Assembly (NCBI GenBank): GCA_944349375.1
Contig: CALVMV010000006.1
Coordinates: 1 to 38,747, forward strand
Direction of reading: 5' to 3'
Length of the DNA: 38,747 nt
Origin: an uncultured Clostridia bacterium
GTDB taxonomy: Bacteria; Bacillota; Clostridia; Christensenellales; UBA1242
The translations under genes were made by a program, and so were the position numbers. Each line of letters opens with the position of its first letter. Position 1 is the stretch's first letter. Below, in pieces: positions 26,136-36,964 of the stretch. A model generated the notes under the pieces. The model was not told where the DNA came from, did not search any database, and worked only from the letters and a program-made list of their open reading frames with translations.

Positions 26136-29100
26136 ATGAGAAAAAAAGATAAAAATCAAGAAGCCCAAGTTAAAAAAGATAGAAAAAAGTGGGGAGTGGG
26201 AAAAACGCTCGCTGTTTTATTTTCTTCGGTAGCATTCATTGTCGGTGCTGCTATTTTAGGTGTTTACCTAGCAGGAGGTTTCGTAGAAAAAATTATAGTG
26301 CCTCAAGATGTTTCTTTCAACGAACAAAATGACGAAAATTATAATGCTGAGTTAAATCGAATAGAGGCTACGCAAGATTTTGTGCTAACGATTGGTTCTA
26401 GCACAAGCAATATTACAGCAAATAATGTTTCGCTTTCTTTTGCTTATACTTACACATACGACTTTGATGCTCACGATTTTACCGATAAAGGTTGGGGCAC
26501 AGAAGAAGGAGATGGATATATTGATAATGGTGTTTTAAGAATACCAAAACAAGTTAAAATTGGACAACCTTTCACCGTTACTCTTTCGACTTACAAATAT
26601 ACAGATGCCGAAACAGGGGTAACTATTGATCAAATCAGAGGTGGAATATCAACAATTGTTGCTACTTCACAAAACCAAGACTTATCGCCTATATCTTTAA
26701 CTATAGCTGTAGATTGTCCTGTTCATAGAACAGAAACCGTTTTGCTAGATAGAAAAGGCAATGAAATTTTGGTTGATGGTGACTTAAGTGAAGTTATTGA
26801 AGAAGAAGACTTCTATGTGACAACAAAATTCTACCCAGAAGAAAGTAGGTATATGTATTGTGATAAAACTCAAGAAAAAACTACATATTATCAAATCCGC
26901 AATATAGAAAGTTCCTCAATTGAAACTATTTATGACAGCGCATCTACATTACATTTTCATGCAGGACAAATTGCCGAAGGCGGAATAATTGATGGCTTTA
27001 CTGCGGTTACTGCAAAAGTTCAAAAACAAATTGAAACTGAGGTTTCAAGCATGGGGTTAGATCAGTCTAACTACGAAAGCTTATACAACGCGTTTATAAA
27101 TAAGTATAGCAATGCTGAAACCGGTAAAATTTTAACAGCTGATGAATTAAAAGTAAATGTTGTTCAAGCTAGCGTTAAAAGTTTTAATGTCGGCAAGGCT
27201 GGACAGACAATGAAAATTTTCAAAGAAAAAGATTTGAAAATTTTTGTAGGCAACAAAGTTGAAGAAGAAGGAGAGTTTTTAGGAACACAAGTTATTTCTC
27301 AAAATAATATTAGTTTGAATAATATTTTAACAAATGTCGTGCTAAGTTTTTCTCTTGATGGCTTAGATCCAACACAAGGAGAGTCTTCAATTCTCATGCT
27401 TACAAATGAAAACGGACAAAATCTTCGAACAACTCAAATAAATGGAGTTACATATTATTTCCCTTACAATCCAGAAATAGATAGCGAAAGTGATAGAGAT
27501 TATGGTTATGGTTATTGGAAATTAAAAATAGCAGATGGTTATGTTGGCAATACAATAAATGTTAAAGTGAGTTTGCTATTTGGAAATGCTGATGACGGGT
27601 ATCAACTATTTTCAGATCAATCTGGAGCAGTTCAGCCTACTTTTGATATAGATATCGTAGAACATATAGAAGGTGAGGTTGCTTGGAAAGATTCAAGTGC
27701 TAAAGAAGTTTTGCTTACTTATGCTGAAGGTGGAACCCAACCATTACCAGAACCTTTAAATTTGAACAATCAGGCAGACATTCCGCAAGATAATGTTTAC
27801 AAAACAATAAAATATTTTGCCTATTTTGAAGGTCTTTCATCTGAGGAAGCCTTATCAACAGCTTTGAAAATGTTTGATGGAGCAGTTGAAGAAGTATTTG
27901 CTGGAGAATACCAAACTTATGGTGGAATCAAATATCTCATTCCATTGTCAATTTCTGGCGATAGCTTAATCATCAAAGAAGTTGGTGATTTTGAATTGTA
28001 TTTTGCAACGATTGACGGATTAAATTCAGAGCAGTCAAGATATAACACAATCAAGTTTGTTGCTAATCCTATAAATGTTCATGTTACAAAAACTCTTTAT
28101 AAAAATTCTGTTGCTTCTGCAAACATTTCTTATAAAAAGTACGATGCAGATGATTTTGTAACAATCGACAATCAAATTTATATGCCTACTTATTCTGATA
28201 CTACTGAGAAAGACCAAATTAAATTAAGCTTTAACATAGCTTCGGATTCAATACAGGTATTTAAAGAAGAATTTGAAAGAGGAAGAATACAATTAAAAAT
28301 TTACTCTGAGCAAGATGATTTAACAACTTATTTTATTGCTGAAAATGGAGAGATTACCGAAAGTGTAGAAAATAATACGGCTACATTATCATTTATACTT
28401 AGAGCAAATTCTTCAGCTAGTGTTTTGCAAGACACTATTATTACTAATATTGCTCTCAATTATAATTCTGAAAGTGTTGGACAATTAATTTGGGATTTTG
28501 CAGAAATTTATCAAGGAGGGAATATTAGTCTTTATACTCCTTCTGCACAATCTGTATCTTTTGGGAATGGGCTTGGAGAAGAATTTTCTGTAACACAAAC
28601 GCTTGGAGCAAATGGTATTTTTGAAACTATCATACAAGATATCGCTGGAGGAGAAAATTATGATTTGCAAACATTAATTTCAGAGATACAACAGACAATT
28701 TCTATTGTTGATCAACATGAGAGAAGTGAAACGCTCGCAAATAGCTGGATATTTACAAGTGATAATTCAATCTTGCAAATAAGCTCGGGAAGCGATGGAA
28801 TTTCTGGACACGGCTTTAACTTTAATGGTGGAGAAGGAACAGCTAACTTGGGTATGAGCTGTGGTGGGCAGATTTCAAATAATACTATAAATTTTGAAAT
28901 TTCTGCTCAAGGGATTACGAAGATAGAGTATGATACATCTTTAGATCCTTTCGATGAGCAAATGGATGGAGATGCTACTGGACAAAGCAGTGCTAGAGTT
29001 GAAAAATATGGACAAAAAGGTCAAACTTTAACACTAAATGATATTCTTAAATTTTATGTAGGAGATAATGGAGAAATCCCATATACCAATGTAACTTTTA

Positions 29101-32100
29101 AACTTAGTCCTACATATTTGACACCAAGGACAGAAGAAGAATTAAACGCTTTGTTTGGAAAAGGTGGAATGTTAACTATTAATGGTCAAGAGCTAGAAAC
29201 AGTATCGTCTTCTATTCTTCAAGGCATTTCTTTCCAATCTTTAACTATAAATAAAAATTTTGATACTAATCATCAAATAACTTTCTTAGTAACAGATTCT
29301 TCTGGAGCAGTAAATTTCACATTTACTTTAAATATTTTAGATAATGTTTCTGTTTCTGCACAAAGCACAATTAATGATGTTTATGCCAATAGCGAAACTA
29401 CAATAGATAGTTCTATTCAATACAATTATGGACAAGAAGATAATTCTAACCCAAAAAATTTGTTAGGTGGATATCAAACAGAAAGTGGTACGGAAGCTTA
29501 TTATATTGTTCCATCTCAAGATGATGAAAATAAATTTGAGATAGAAAAATTTGATGCAAAACCAGAAAATGCTGTGGGTTATTTAACTAATGATAAAATT
29601 GTATTCTATCATTTCTATAGCGTTGAGAATAAAACTTTCTCAGTAACTTTTAGACCAGAAGGCAACAATCTTTACTCAACTTCTTATACAATTTTGTTTA
29701 ATGTAATAAGAAATATAAAAGTTGAACAATTAAAAACAGAAGTTAGCGCCTTTGAAACGGCAGATCGACAATTTGAAGATTATGTAAATGTTTCTCAAAT
29801 TGCTGGGGATACATCAAATATTACAAAATCATATATAGCAGATGAGCAAAATTCTTATTTAAATGTAGAGGGAGGATCCTTTAAAGTTGCGCAAGAAGTT
29901 CGTTTCAATTACAATATTACAAAGTTAGCTCAAAATATAACAATCAAGATAGGGGAAGATGATGATTATTTTGAATATTCAATAACTATTTCAGTAGTTC
30001 TTCCAGAAGGCTTTTGGTCAGGGTTAACTCAATCTTTTGTCGCTGTTGATGGTACTCTCCCTTCATATCAAATCGCAGGTGTAAACGATACAAAATATCT
30101 TGTATTTAAACCTAAACAATATACCATTGGATCTTATTCGAGTGGAGAAACTGAATATACAATAACTCCTTCACAAAAAGACGGCGATTTGACAATAACA
30201 AATTATACCGTTATGAACAATGGCGATAGTTTGGCAATTACTTATAATGGTTCTACATCTAATTTATTGTTAGGCTACGAAAACAATGAGGTTTATACTC
30301 TTTACACTTTTGCTTATAGTGGCAAAAAAGTTGTCGTTGTTCAACCGACAATTATTTCTCAAATTGGAACTACATTTGCCCTTTATGGAGATGCTGAAAA
30401 AGATGGTGGAAACAATGAATTTTCTTTAGAAAACGCTCTTAAAGCTCCAACTGAACTTTATAGTAGTGGGACTTATTGCCCAATACAAGCTGGGGAAAGC
30501 ACGGGGCTTTATCTAAGTGAAGATAAGACTTGGGGCATAAACAATAGTTTTAATATTACTGCTGGGATAAAAGCAGTTGAAGGCTCTAAAGTAGGAGATA
30601 CCTTGCCAGACAATTTACTTTACAAATTCGATTCTGCTAATGGAACGATAACATTAAACCACTTATCAACTGGCTATTCAAATGCTTATCTTTCATTAAC
30701 CTACACTATTTCTGTTGGTGATAATGGTGTAAGTCAAACATTTAATTATTTATTTAAAGTTAATGCTAATGCTCAAGTGAAACCTGCAAATTATCCTTAT
30801 GGTGGACAAGCAGAATATATTTACATTACATCTTCTTTAGATACAATAGATCTAAATGAATCTTTTGATGAAACAACACCAAAGAATGGTGAAAAAAGAT
30901 TTAATGTTTTAGATTCAAATGATAGAGAATTACCAGATTTGAAATACGAAGACAAAATATTATCTGTTACAATAGAAACTGAAAAAGGAACTAGCACTTT
31001 TACCGATCCATCACAATGGGCTTCCTACATTTCTTTCTCTTTAGAAAATTCAATTTTAACGATTCAACCAAAAACAACTCAAACAATCACTTTTGTTGTT
31101 CGTCGTTCTTACAATGGTGGAAATGGAGAAGGACAATCTGTTGTAGGCGGAACAATTGATTATACTTTTATATTGAATGACAATTCTCTTAACTATTCTA
31201 TAAGAATAGAGAATAGCGATGGATCAAATAGACAAAATAATGTTAAAGATTATGATTGGCAGCTAAATGACTGGGCAAATACTACTGTAGTAGATTCAGA
31301 CTATGTTGCAGAAACAAGAACAGAGAGCAAACAAATGTATTTAGTTGAAAATTGGACTCAAGAAGGTGGAGCATTGTCAGGAACAATTATCTTTTCAAAG
31401 TTGTCCTTTACTATGCACGAAAATGCTAATTCAATTATATCTTCAATAGAAAATGGATATAATGTAACCTATGATGGAAAAGCTTTTAGTTTTGCATATA
31501 ACTCTGCAACTGGGAAATTTGATATAACTTATCCAAGTTACCTTGATAAGCAATATACTTTTACAGCGACTTTATACACAGAACGTGGCGATCTTGCAAC
31601 AATAAATTTTGTATTTAACGCAGATGCGAAAGAAGAAGTCAAGAAAACAAGTTTTGCTGGTGGACGAGATGTTGCTATAGGTCAAATTTTTAGTATTCGA
31701 GAAAGTGGTGCGTCAGGACCAGTAGAAGCCTTAACATTAGAAAACATTTCTGCTACAGGAGATTTAACAAGATTCGTTAATCGAAGCGGAAATAATATTC
31801 AATTATCGTCGGTTATAGGAGATAGCAGCATTTCAGGTGATTTGACTATTACTGTTAATTGGGGTACTAATAAAACATATACATTTACGATACAAAACTT
31901 CACGATCACACCAAACTTAACAGCAGAGAATTATTCTATTGAAAATCAAATAGCTGGTAACCTCACAACATTAACTTCAGAGAATATAAAAGAAGGGAAA
32001 CCTCTTTCTGCATCAAACTCAACGATCGCTTTAAAAGTAGAAGATGGGTTTAGTAATTCTGCAGTTGAGTGTATAAATAACGATGGAACTATTACAATAA

Positions 32101-35100
32101 ATTACAACAATGTTGGTTCAGTAACTACAGTTGAAGTTCCAGTCATTATAACAGTAACACCTTCCTTTGCAGAAACAACTCAAAGAGAAAATGTCGTTGC
32201 TACTACAAAGAAAATTATTGTAACAATTATTATTCATCCAAATGTTAAAATTTCTGCAGTTTATCCTTCGCCAAACACAGAAGAAACTTTAGCAGTTGAA
32301 TATATTAAAGATGGGACAGTTTTTGAGGAATCTACAATATCATTCAACAAAGAAGAAAATTATAACTATTTTGAAGTTTTAATATTTGAAGAAAATACTT
32401 GGCAAGAATACACAGGAAAAATTTCAAGTTACAACTATGAGTCTAAGTATGATATTTCTAGTGTAGGAGAAGTCACAACAATAACAATAACCGAAACAAC
32501 AATCGGTCAACCTTTTAGAGTTGTCTTCAATGATGGAACAGAAGCCCTATCTTCTGAGTCAGAAGACAAACAAGTATCATTTGGTAAAGGAACATATCAA
32601 TATTTTAGAATATATGTTGGAGAAAATTACAATCAACTTTTTAATGGAGAATTAAACGGTATTGAAGATTTAGTGCATTATAAAGGTTATGATATTGCAT
32701 CGGTTGAGATTGGTAGCCTTATCGGTATAGATAATCCTCAACCAGAAAAGCAGGCTAAAGTTGTATATGCAGGCAAAGAATATCTTGCAGTTGCGAACCC
32801 TACATTTGAAAGTGCTTTCTTAAAGACCAATGCGATTTTTGCAGATAAGGCAAGAATACAAGTTGTTTATGCAACTTTAGATAACAACAAAATTGTTTAT
32901 GGAAATACAAATCCTATTACGAACATTGACAAAGTTGTTTCTATAAAATCTTTGAACAATGCGATTGTAACTCAGCTTGGAGAAAGTTTAAAAGTCAATA
33001 GTATAATTGACCTAAATCAAACTGTTACATTTAGTCGAGGAACTTCTGGTGGAGCTAGCACGGTAACACTTTCAATTTCTTACAATAATTATGTAATTGA
33101 TTATAATATTGAAATTCAAACAAATCCTTTCGCTCTTTCATTAAATCAAGCATCAAATAACATTTCTGGGGATTCTTCAGGGCAATATGAAATAATCTAT
33201 GTTGATAAAACTGATACAACAAATTTATTTGCTAAAAACAGAATGGCACAAGTTGTTCTTTCATCAAATGCTTCTGCTGGTGATTACTACATTGTATTTA
33301 AAAATGCTGGTGAAACAACATCTTATCTAATTAGCAAAGTTATAAATCTTTCAGAAAGTTTTGTATCCTTAAACAAAGGCAAAACAATTTACCTTGATTT
33401 AGGAAATAATGATTTAGGAACCATTGGAAACGATTCTAATATTTATGTATTTACTGATGAACAATACCAAAAAGCAGTAGAAGAGAAAAAGACATCAGAT
33501 ACAAGTGTTATAGCAAGTTATTTAGTAACAAATTATTCATCTAAAAACTTATTTAGTTCTATGTTTACAAGCTTTAAATTAACGGCAAGAGTTTCAATGA
33601 CCTACGGAGGTTGGGAAGTTAGTTACGATAATATGTCTACAGGTATTACTTTAAATCCTTCCGGGACATCTAGCACGGGATCAAATTTAAGTGGTATAGG
33701 TATATCAAGTAAGGTTGAAATTGGGACAACAGAAGATTTAATAACAAGTTTTGTGTTTAATAATATTATTACTTTTAATAACCCTTATAGATATAAAGCA
33801 GAAATTGACATTGAAGTCGGTATTGATGGAGAAAATGGTGGATATGTGACATTGCAAGTTCAAAGTTATATTGATATAGTTGATAAATTCAATATTCGCA
33901 GAGCATCAACACAACAACCTATTGCTATGGACGAAATGGTAAGCAGTGGAGCTAATTTTGAGTTAGTATCAAAAGATGGCACAAATAATGTGGGATCATA
34001 CACATATACATCAATTTCGCCTATAAGAACAGAAGGCGCAGATGCTATCTCTTACGATTACAGAATAACAGGAAATGGTGCTGGCAATAATGGAAATTAT
34101 GTTAGTTATACATTAACTTATAAAGTAGGTGGATTTAGCAAAACATTTACATTAAAAGTCCATGTTAAACCAGATTATGTTTTTGATTTTGGTGGAAGCA
34201 ATAATACCACAACAGAATCAGATGGAATCTCTAATCAAAACAATTCTTATAAGATCAACACTTCAGAGTTTACTAATAGTGTGGGGGATTTAGTTCTTGC
34301 AGGAGAAAATGAAGCTGCATATTTATCAATTACACACCAAAATAGTTCTACTTTAGGGGAACAGTCGGTATCTGCATTTACTTACACAATGACTGTTAAC
34401 AATCGTGTTGGCGATACGACTTACAATATAAATACTAATATTGATAACAAATTAAATATTGTTGAAAGTATTGAGCAAGGGGATAATGTTTGGTCAAAGT
34501 CAGAAGACTCTAACAAATATTCTTGGGTTAAAGGAACAAATACCTCATTGATATTTAAAAATGTTAAAGCTGTAGAACTTGGAACTCAATATTATAGACT
34601 TGAAGCTGTAGATAATTATGAATTTAAATTCTATCTTTATTTTGAATTGTCTTCGGGAGAACAAGATCCAAAAATTTACACAACTTCTGGAAGTTCGACA
34701 CTATCATTTGAAGAGGAACAAACTGTTTCTTTTGGTGCTGAATATGAAGAATTAACAGTTATCGCAGAAGGAACCCAACTAGAAATTTCTTCTTCAAAGA
34801 AAGATGTAACAACAGGAAATAATCCACTAATCAACATCAGAAATCTTGAGGCATGGGGATTTACTACTGATTATACAAATGACTATTTAAAAAATAAAAT
34901 GTCAGATCAGAATTATAAAGAAGATGGATATCAACTTTCAGATGGATATAAGCTTAAAAATGATAGTTTGTCTTACTATTTAAACAATCCTAGTATAAAA
35001 TATATCACAGTAGATAAAGTTTCTTTCTATTATCAAAATGGTAACGAACAGATTGAAGTTGGAACAACTAATAAAAATCAAGGAAAGGAAATTGCTACAA

Positions 35101-36929
35101 GGGATGATTTAATCCATAATCCATCGACAATTTTTGTTTCTGCAAACGCTTCATCTCTTGAGTTGCCTTCAGTTAATGCAAACTACACATGGATATTTAA
35201 AGATACAAATTCTGTTGAATTAAATATGGTTGTAACTTTAAAATACTTAAATAATAATACAAGAATTTTGTATGGCACAGATACCTTTAGTTCGGTAGAA
35301 GCAGACAACACAGTTTCATTTGAAAAAACTGATTTATTGAATTATTTTACAATTCAAGTCTTTGCAAATGGCGTATGGAAAGAATATACAGGAGAGATAG
35401 AGGGTTTTACTTATGAAGAAAATCAAGGTTATGATATTAGTGAAAAAACAGACAGTATTACAGTTCAAATGCCTTTAGGATACCAAGACATTGAATATTT
35501 TGATATGACACAGAAAATTACATTGAACAAGGCAAATACTGTTGCTTCAAAAGCAAATTTATTGGCTGATAACACCGAGGTTAATTTAACTAATTACATT
35601 GACATTGACACAACACAAGAAAAACAAGAAAATATTTATGATGATACACTTGCAGTGGCTGTGCAGGGCAAGAGCAATACTTCTTATACTTTGACTTACG
35701 GAACTAAGAGTGTAACAGTTTCAGAGGCAAATGGAACAAATGATTATCAAAAATTGTATTATAGATCTATATCTGCACAATTTGATACTGTATTAACAGG
35801 TGGTAAAACAGTTACCATTACTCCACATGATGAGTATTCGACCTTCTATTATGGGACATCTGCTTCAAGTTCGAATAATCAAGTATCCTTGAAAAAAGAT
35901 GCAAATAACAAATATGTTACTACATTTGACAAACAAGAGGGTGCGGATTTCTTTAAAATTGAAACAAAAAATAATAATGGTAGTTGGATTAATTATACCT
36001 CTAATGTTGAAAATTTCGAATATGATGTAGTTAATGGAGGGTATCCTGTTGGGGACAATGAAACTATTACTATTGCAATGACTAATTCAAATTTCAGAGT
36101 TGTATATAATAATAAATATTATTATCCACCACACACTACTGCCTTTACTGTGCAAGATGGTGTAAATTACTTTAAAATTGAAACTAAAGATAATAATGGT
36201 AGTTGGGTTAATTATACCAATGATGTTGGAAATTATAAATATGATAAGAATAATGGAGGATATCCTGTTGGTAATAATGGAACTGTTACTATAACAATGA
36301 CGGAAAATTTCAGAGTTGTATATAATGGTAAATATTATTATCCACAATACACTTTGACTATTGCTAAAATTACTACAGACTTAATTACAGTTTCAAATCA
36401 AAAAGAGCTAGCATCAGGCGAGATGCAGGTTCAACAATATTATGTAGTTACAAGTGGTAGAAAAGCATACAGATATACTCAAACTTATTATGTTTCTGGA
36501 ACATTTAAAGAAATAACTTACTCTGGAGAGATTAGAACATTGCCTTTACTTGAACCTGATGATGAGAGCCTGAATGTGGAAATTTCAACATGGGCTGAAG
36601 GGATAAATTATACTACTATTAATTCAGATGGAAAAACATACAAAATAGACAATGAACTAACAAGATATAACGCAACTACTATGGGGAATCTTTACTTTGT
36701 TATAACATCTGGAGCTTCTGGTGGTGGAGGAACAGGTTTAGCAACAATCGATTCGGCTACAGGAGAAATAACATTGCTTGAAGGATTTACATCAGAACAC
36801 TTTGTAACTGTTGAAATTTATCAAAAAGTTAGTGGTATTGATGGGCTATACAGAGGAAGCGATTTATCTCAAATGCAATTATTAAAGACTATAAAACTCT
36901 ATCCAAAAATACAACAAACTACTAATTAA
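26136..36929 (+). CDS. Giant membrane-anchored surface protein with novel ~70-residue repeats
   Basis: A 3597-residue predicted surface protein. AAGGAG precedes the ATG. Residues 1-21 are strongly basic (MRKKDKNQEAQVKKDRKKWG), then one membrane helix at about 22-50, so the rest is outside, held by an uncleaved N-terminal anchor. There is no LPXTG and no C-terminal membrane helix. The ectodomain is rich in Ser, Thr, Asn and beta-strand patterns and does not match a family I can name with certainty; Ig-like or cadherin-like folds are likely. A distinctive module recurs five times, near residues 2065, 2145, 3058, 3262 and 3335. It shows NYF.I...N..W..YT, then G-Y-D-I or GGYPVG, then TITI.MT and FRVVYN. 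cls follows 35 bp downstream without a terminator. A role as scaffold or adhesin is inferred. Confidence 0.88.
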   Translation: MRKKDKNQEAQVKKDRKKWGVGKTLAVLFSSVAFIVGAAILGVYLAGGFVEKIIVPQDVSFNEQNDENYNAELNRIEATQDFVLTIGSSTSNITANNVSLSFAYTYTYDFDAHDFTDKGWGTEEGDGYIDNGVLRIPKQVKIGQPFTVTLSTYKYTDAETGVTIDQIRGGISTIVATSQNQDLSPISLTIAVDCPVHRTETVLLDRKGNEILVDGDLSEVIEEEDFYVTTKFYPEESRYMYCDKTQEKTTYYQIRNIESSSIETIYDSASTLHFHAGQIAEGGIIDGFTAVTAKVQKQIETEVSSMGLDQSNYESLYNAFINKYSNAETGKILTADELKVNVVQASVKSFNVGKAGQTMKIFKEKDLKIFVGNKVEEEGEFLGTQVISQNNISLNNILTNVVLSFSLDGLDPTQGESSILMLTNENGQNLRTTQINGVTYYFPYNPEIDSESDRDYGYGYWKLKIADGYVGNTINVKVSLLFGNADDGYQLFSDQSGAVQPTFDIDIVEHIEGEVAWKDSSAKEVLLTYAEGGTQPLPEPLNLNNQADIPQDNVYKTIKYFAYFEGLSSEEALSTALKMFDGAVEEVFAGEYQTYGGIKYLIPLSISGDSLIIKEVGDFELYFATIDGLNSEQSRYNTIKFVANPINVHVTKTLYKNSVASANISYKKYDADDFVTIDNQIYMPTYSDTTEKDQIKLSFNIASDSIQVFKEEFERGRIQLKIYSEQDDLTTYFIAENGEITESVENNTATLSFILRANSSASVLQDTIITNIALNYNSESVGQLIWDFAEIYQGGNISLYTPSAQSVSFGNGLGEEFSVTQTLGANGIFETIIQDIAGGENYDLQTLISEIQQTISIVDQHERSETLANSWIFTSDNSILQISSGSDGISGHGFNFNGGEGTANLGMSCGGQISNNTINFEISAQGITKIEYDTSLDPFDEQMDGDATGQSSARVEKYGQKGQTLTLNDILKFYVGDNGEIPYTNVTFKLSPTYLTPRTEEELNALFGKGGMLTINGQELETVSSSILQGISFQSLTINKNFDTNHQITFLVTDSSGAVNFTFTLNILDNVSVSAQSTINDVYANSETTIDSSIQYNYGQEDNSNPKNLLGGYQTESGTEAYYIVPSQDDENKFEIEKFDAKPENAVGYLTNDKIVFYHFYSVENKTFSVTFRPEGNNLYSTSYTILFNVIRNIKVEQLKTEVSAFETADRQFEDYVNVSQIAGDTSNITKSYIADEQNSYLNVEGGSFKVAQEVRFNYNITKLAQNITIKIGEDDDYFEYSITISVVLPEGFWSGLTQSFVAVDGTLPSYQIAGVNDTKYLVFKPKQYTIGSYSSGETEYTITPSQKDGDLTITNYTVMNNGDSLAITYNGSTSNLLLGYENNEVYTLYTFAYSGKKVVVVQPTIISQIGTTFALYGDAEKDGGNNEFSLENALKAPTELYSSGTYCPIQAGESTGLYLSEDKTWGINNSFNITAGIKAVEGSKVGDTLPDNLLYKFDSANGTITLNHLSTGYSNAYLSLTYTISVGDNGVSQTFNYLFKVNANAQVKPANYPYGGQAEYIYITSSLDTIDLNESFDETTPKNGEKRFNVLDSNDRELPDLKYEDKILSVTIETEKGTSTFTDPSQWASYISFSLENSILTIQPKTTQTITFVVRRSYNGGNGEGQSVVGGTIDYTFILNDNSLNYSIRIENSDGSNRQNNVKDYDWQLNDWANTTVVDSDYVAETRTESKQMYLVENWTQEGGALSGTIIFSKLSFTMHENANSIISSIENGYNVTYDGKAFSFAYNSATGKFDITYPSYLDKQYTFTATLYTERGDLATINFVFNADAKEEVKKTSFAGGRDVAIGQIFSIRESGASGPVEALTLENISATGDLTRFVNRSGNNIQLSSVIGDSSISGDLTITVNWGTNKTYTFTIQNFTITPNLTAENYSIENQIAGNLTTLTSENIKEGKPLSASNSTIALKVEDGFSNSAVECINNDGTITINYNNVGSVTTVEVPVIITVTPSFAETTQRENVVATTKKIIVTIIIHPNVKISAVYPSPNTEETLAVEYIKDGTVFEESTISFNKEENYNYFEVLIFEENTWQEYTGKISSYNYESKYDISSVGEVTTITITETTIGQPFRVVFNDGTEALSSESEDKQVSFGKGTYQYFRIYVGENYNQLFNGELNGIEDLVHYKGYDIASVEIGSLIGIDNPQPEKQAKVVYAGKEYLAVANPTFESAFLKTNAIFADKARIQVVYATLDNNKIVYGNTNPITNIDKVVSIKSLNNAIVTQLGESLKVNSIIDLNQTVTFSRGTSGGASTVTLSISYNNYVIDYNIEIQTNPFALSLNQASNNISGDSSGQYEIIYVDKTDTTNLFAKNRMAQVVLSSNASAGDYYIVFKNAGETTSYLISKVINLSESFVSLNKGKTIYLDLGNNDLGTIGNDSNIYVFTDEQYQKAVEEKKTSDTSVIASYLVTNYSSKNLFSSMFTSFKLTARVSMTYGGWEVSYDNMSTGITLNPSGTSSTGSNLSGIGISSKVEIGTTEDLITSFVFNNIITFNNPYRYKAEIDIEVGIDGENGGYVTLQVQSYIDIVDKFNIRRASTQQPIAMDEMVSSGANFELVSKDGTNNVGSYTYTSISPIRTEGADAISYDYRITGNGAGNNGNYVSYTLTYKVGGFSKTFTLKVHVKPDYVFDFGGSNNTTTESDGISNQNNSYKINTSEFTNSVGDLVLAGENEAAYLSITHQNSSTLGEQSVSAFTYTMTVNNRVGDTTYNINTNIDNKLNIVESIEQGDNVWSKSEDSNKYSWVKGTNTSLIFKNVKAVELGTQYYRLEAVDNYEFKFYLYFELSSGEQDPKIYTTSGSSTLSFEEEQTVSFGAEYEELTVIAEGTQLEISSSKKDVTTGNNPLINIRNLEAWGFTTDYTNDYLKNKMSDQNYKEDGYQLSDGYKLKNDSLSYYLNNPSIKYITVDKVSFYYQNGNEQIEVGTTNKNQGKEIATRDDLIHNPSTIFVSANASSLELPSVNANYTWIFKDTNSVELNMVVTLKYLNNNTRILYGTDTFSSVEADNTVSFEKTDLLNYFTIQVFANGVWKEYTGEIEGFTYEENQGYDISEKTDSITVQMPLGYQDIEYFDMTQKITLNKANTVASKANLLADNTEVNLTNYIDIDTTQEKQENIYDDTLAVAVQGKSNTSYTLTYGTKSVTVSEANGTNDYQKLYYRSISAQFDTVLTGGKTVTITPHDEYSTFYYGTSASSSNNQVSLKKDANNKYVTTFDKQEGADFFKIETKNNNGSWINYTSNVENFEYDVVNGGYPVGDNETITIAMTNSNFRVVYNNKYYYPPHTTAFTVQDGVNYFKIETKDNNGSWVNYTNDVGNYKYDKNNGGYPVGNNGTVTITMTENFRVVYNGKYYYPQYTLTIAKITTDLITVSNQKELASGEMQVQQYYVVTSGRKAYRYTQTYYVSGTFKEITYSGEIRTLPLLEPDDESLNVEISTWAEGINYTTINSDGKTYKIDNELTRYNATTMGNLYFVITSGASGGGGTGLATIDSATGEITLLEGFTSEHFVTVEIYQKVSGIDGLYRGSDLSQMQLLKTIKLYPKIQQTTN
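35919..36356 (+). repeat. Two tandem 219-bp in-frame repeats
   Basis: Two adjacent copies of about 73 codons are nearly identical in places; both carry AATGGTAGTTGG and TTTCAGAGTTGTATATAAT. Matching points lie 219 or 216 bases apart, so reading frame is kept. They encode the last two copies of the five-copy protein module, and the high DNA identity suggests recent duplication. Confidence 0.9.
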
Positions 36930-36964
36930 AAACAAATATCATATCAATTTAAAAGGAGGAAATT

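Noticed and set aside
35919-36356. CRISPR-like or non-coding tandem repeat
   Set aside because: The units are 219 bases, in frame and encode a protein module; there are no spacers.
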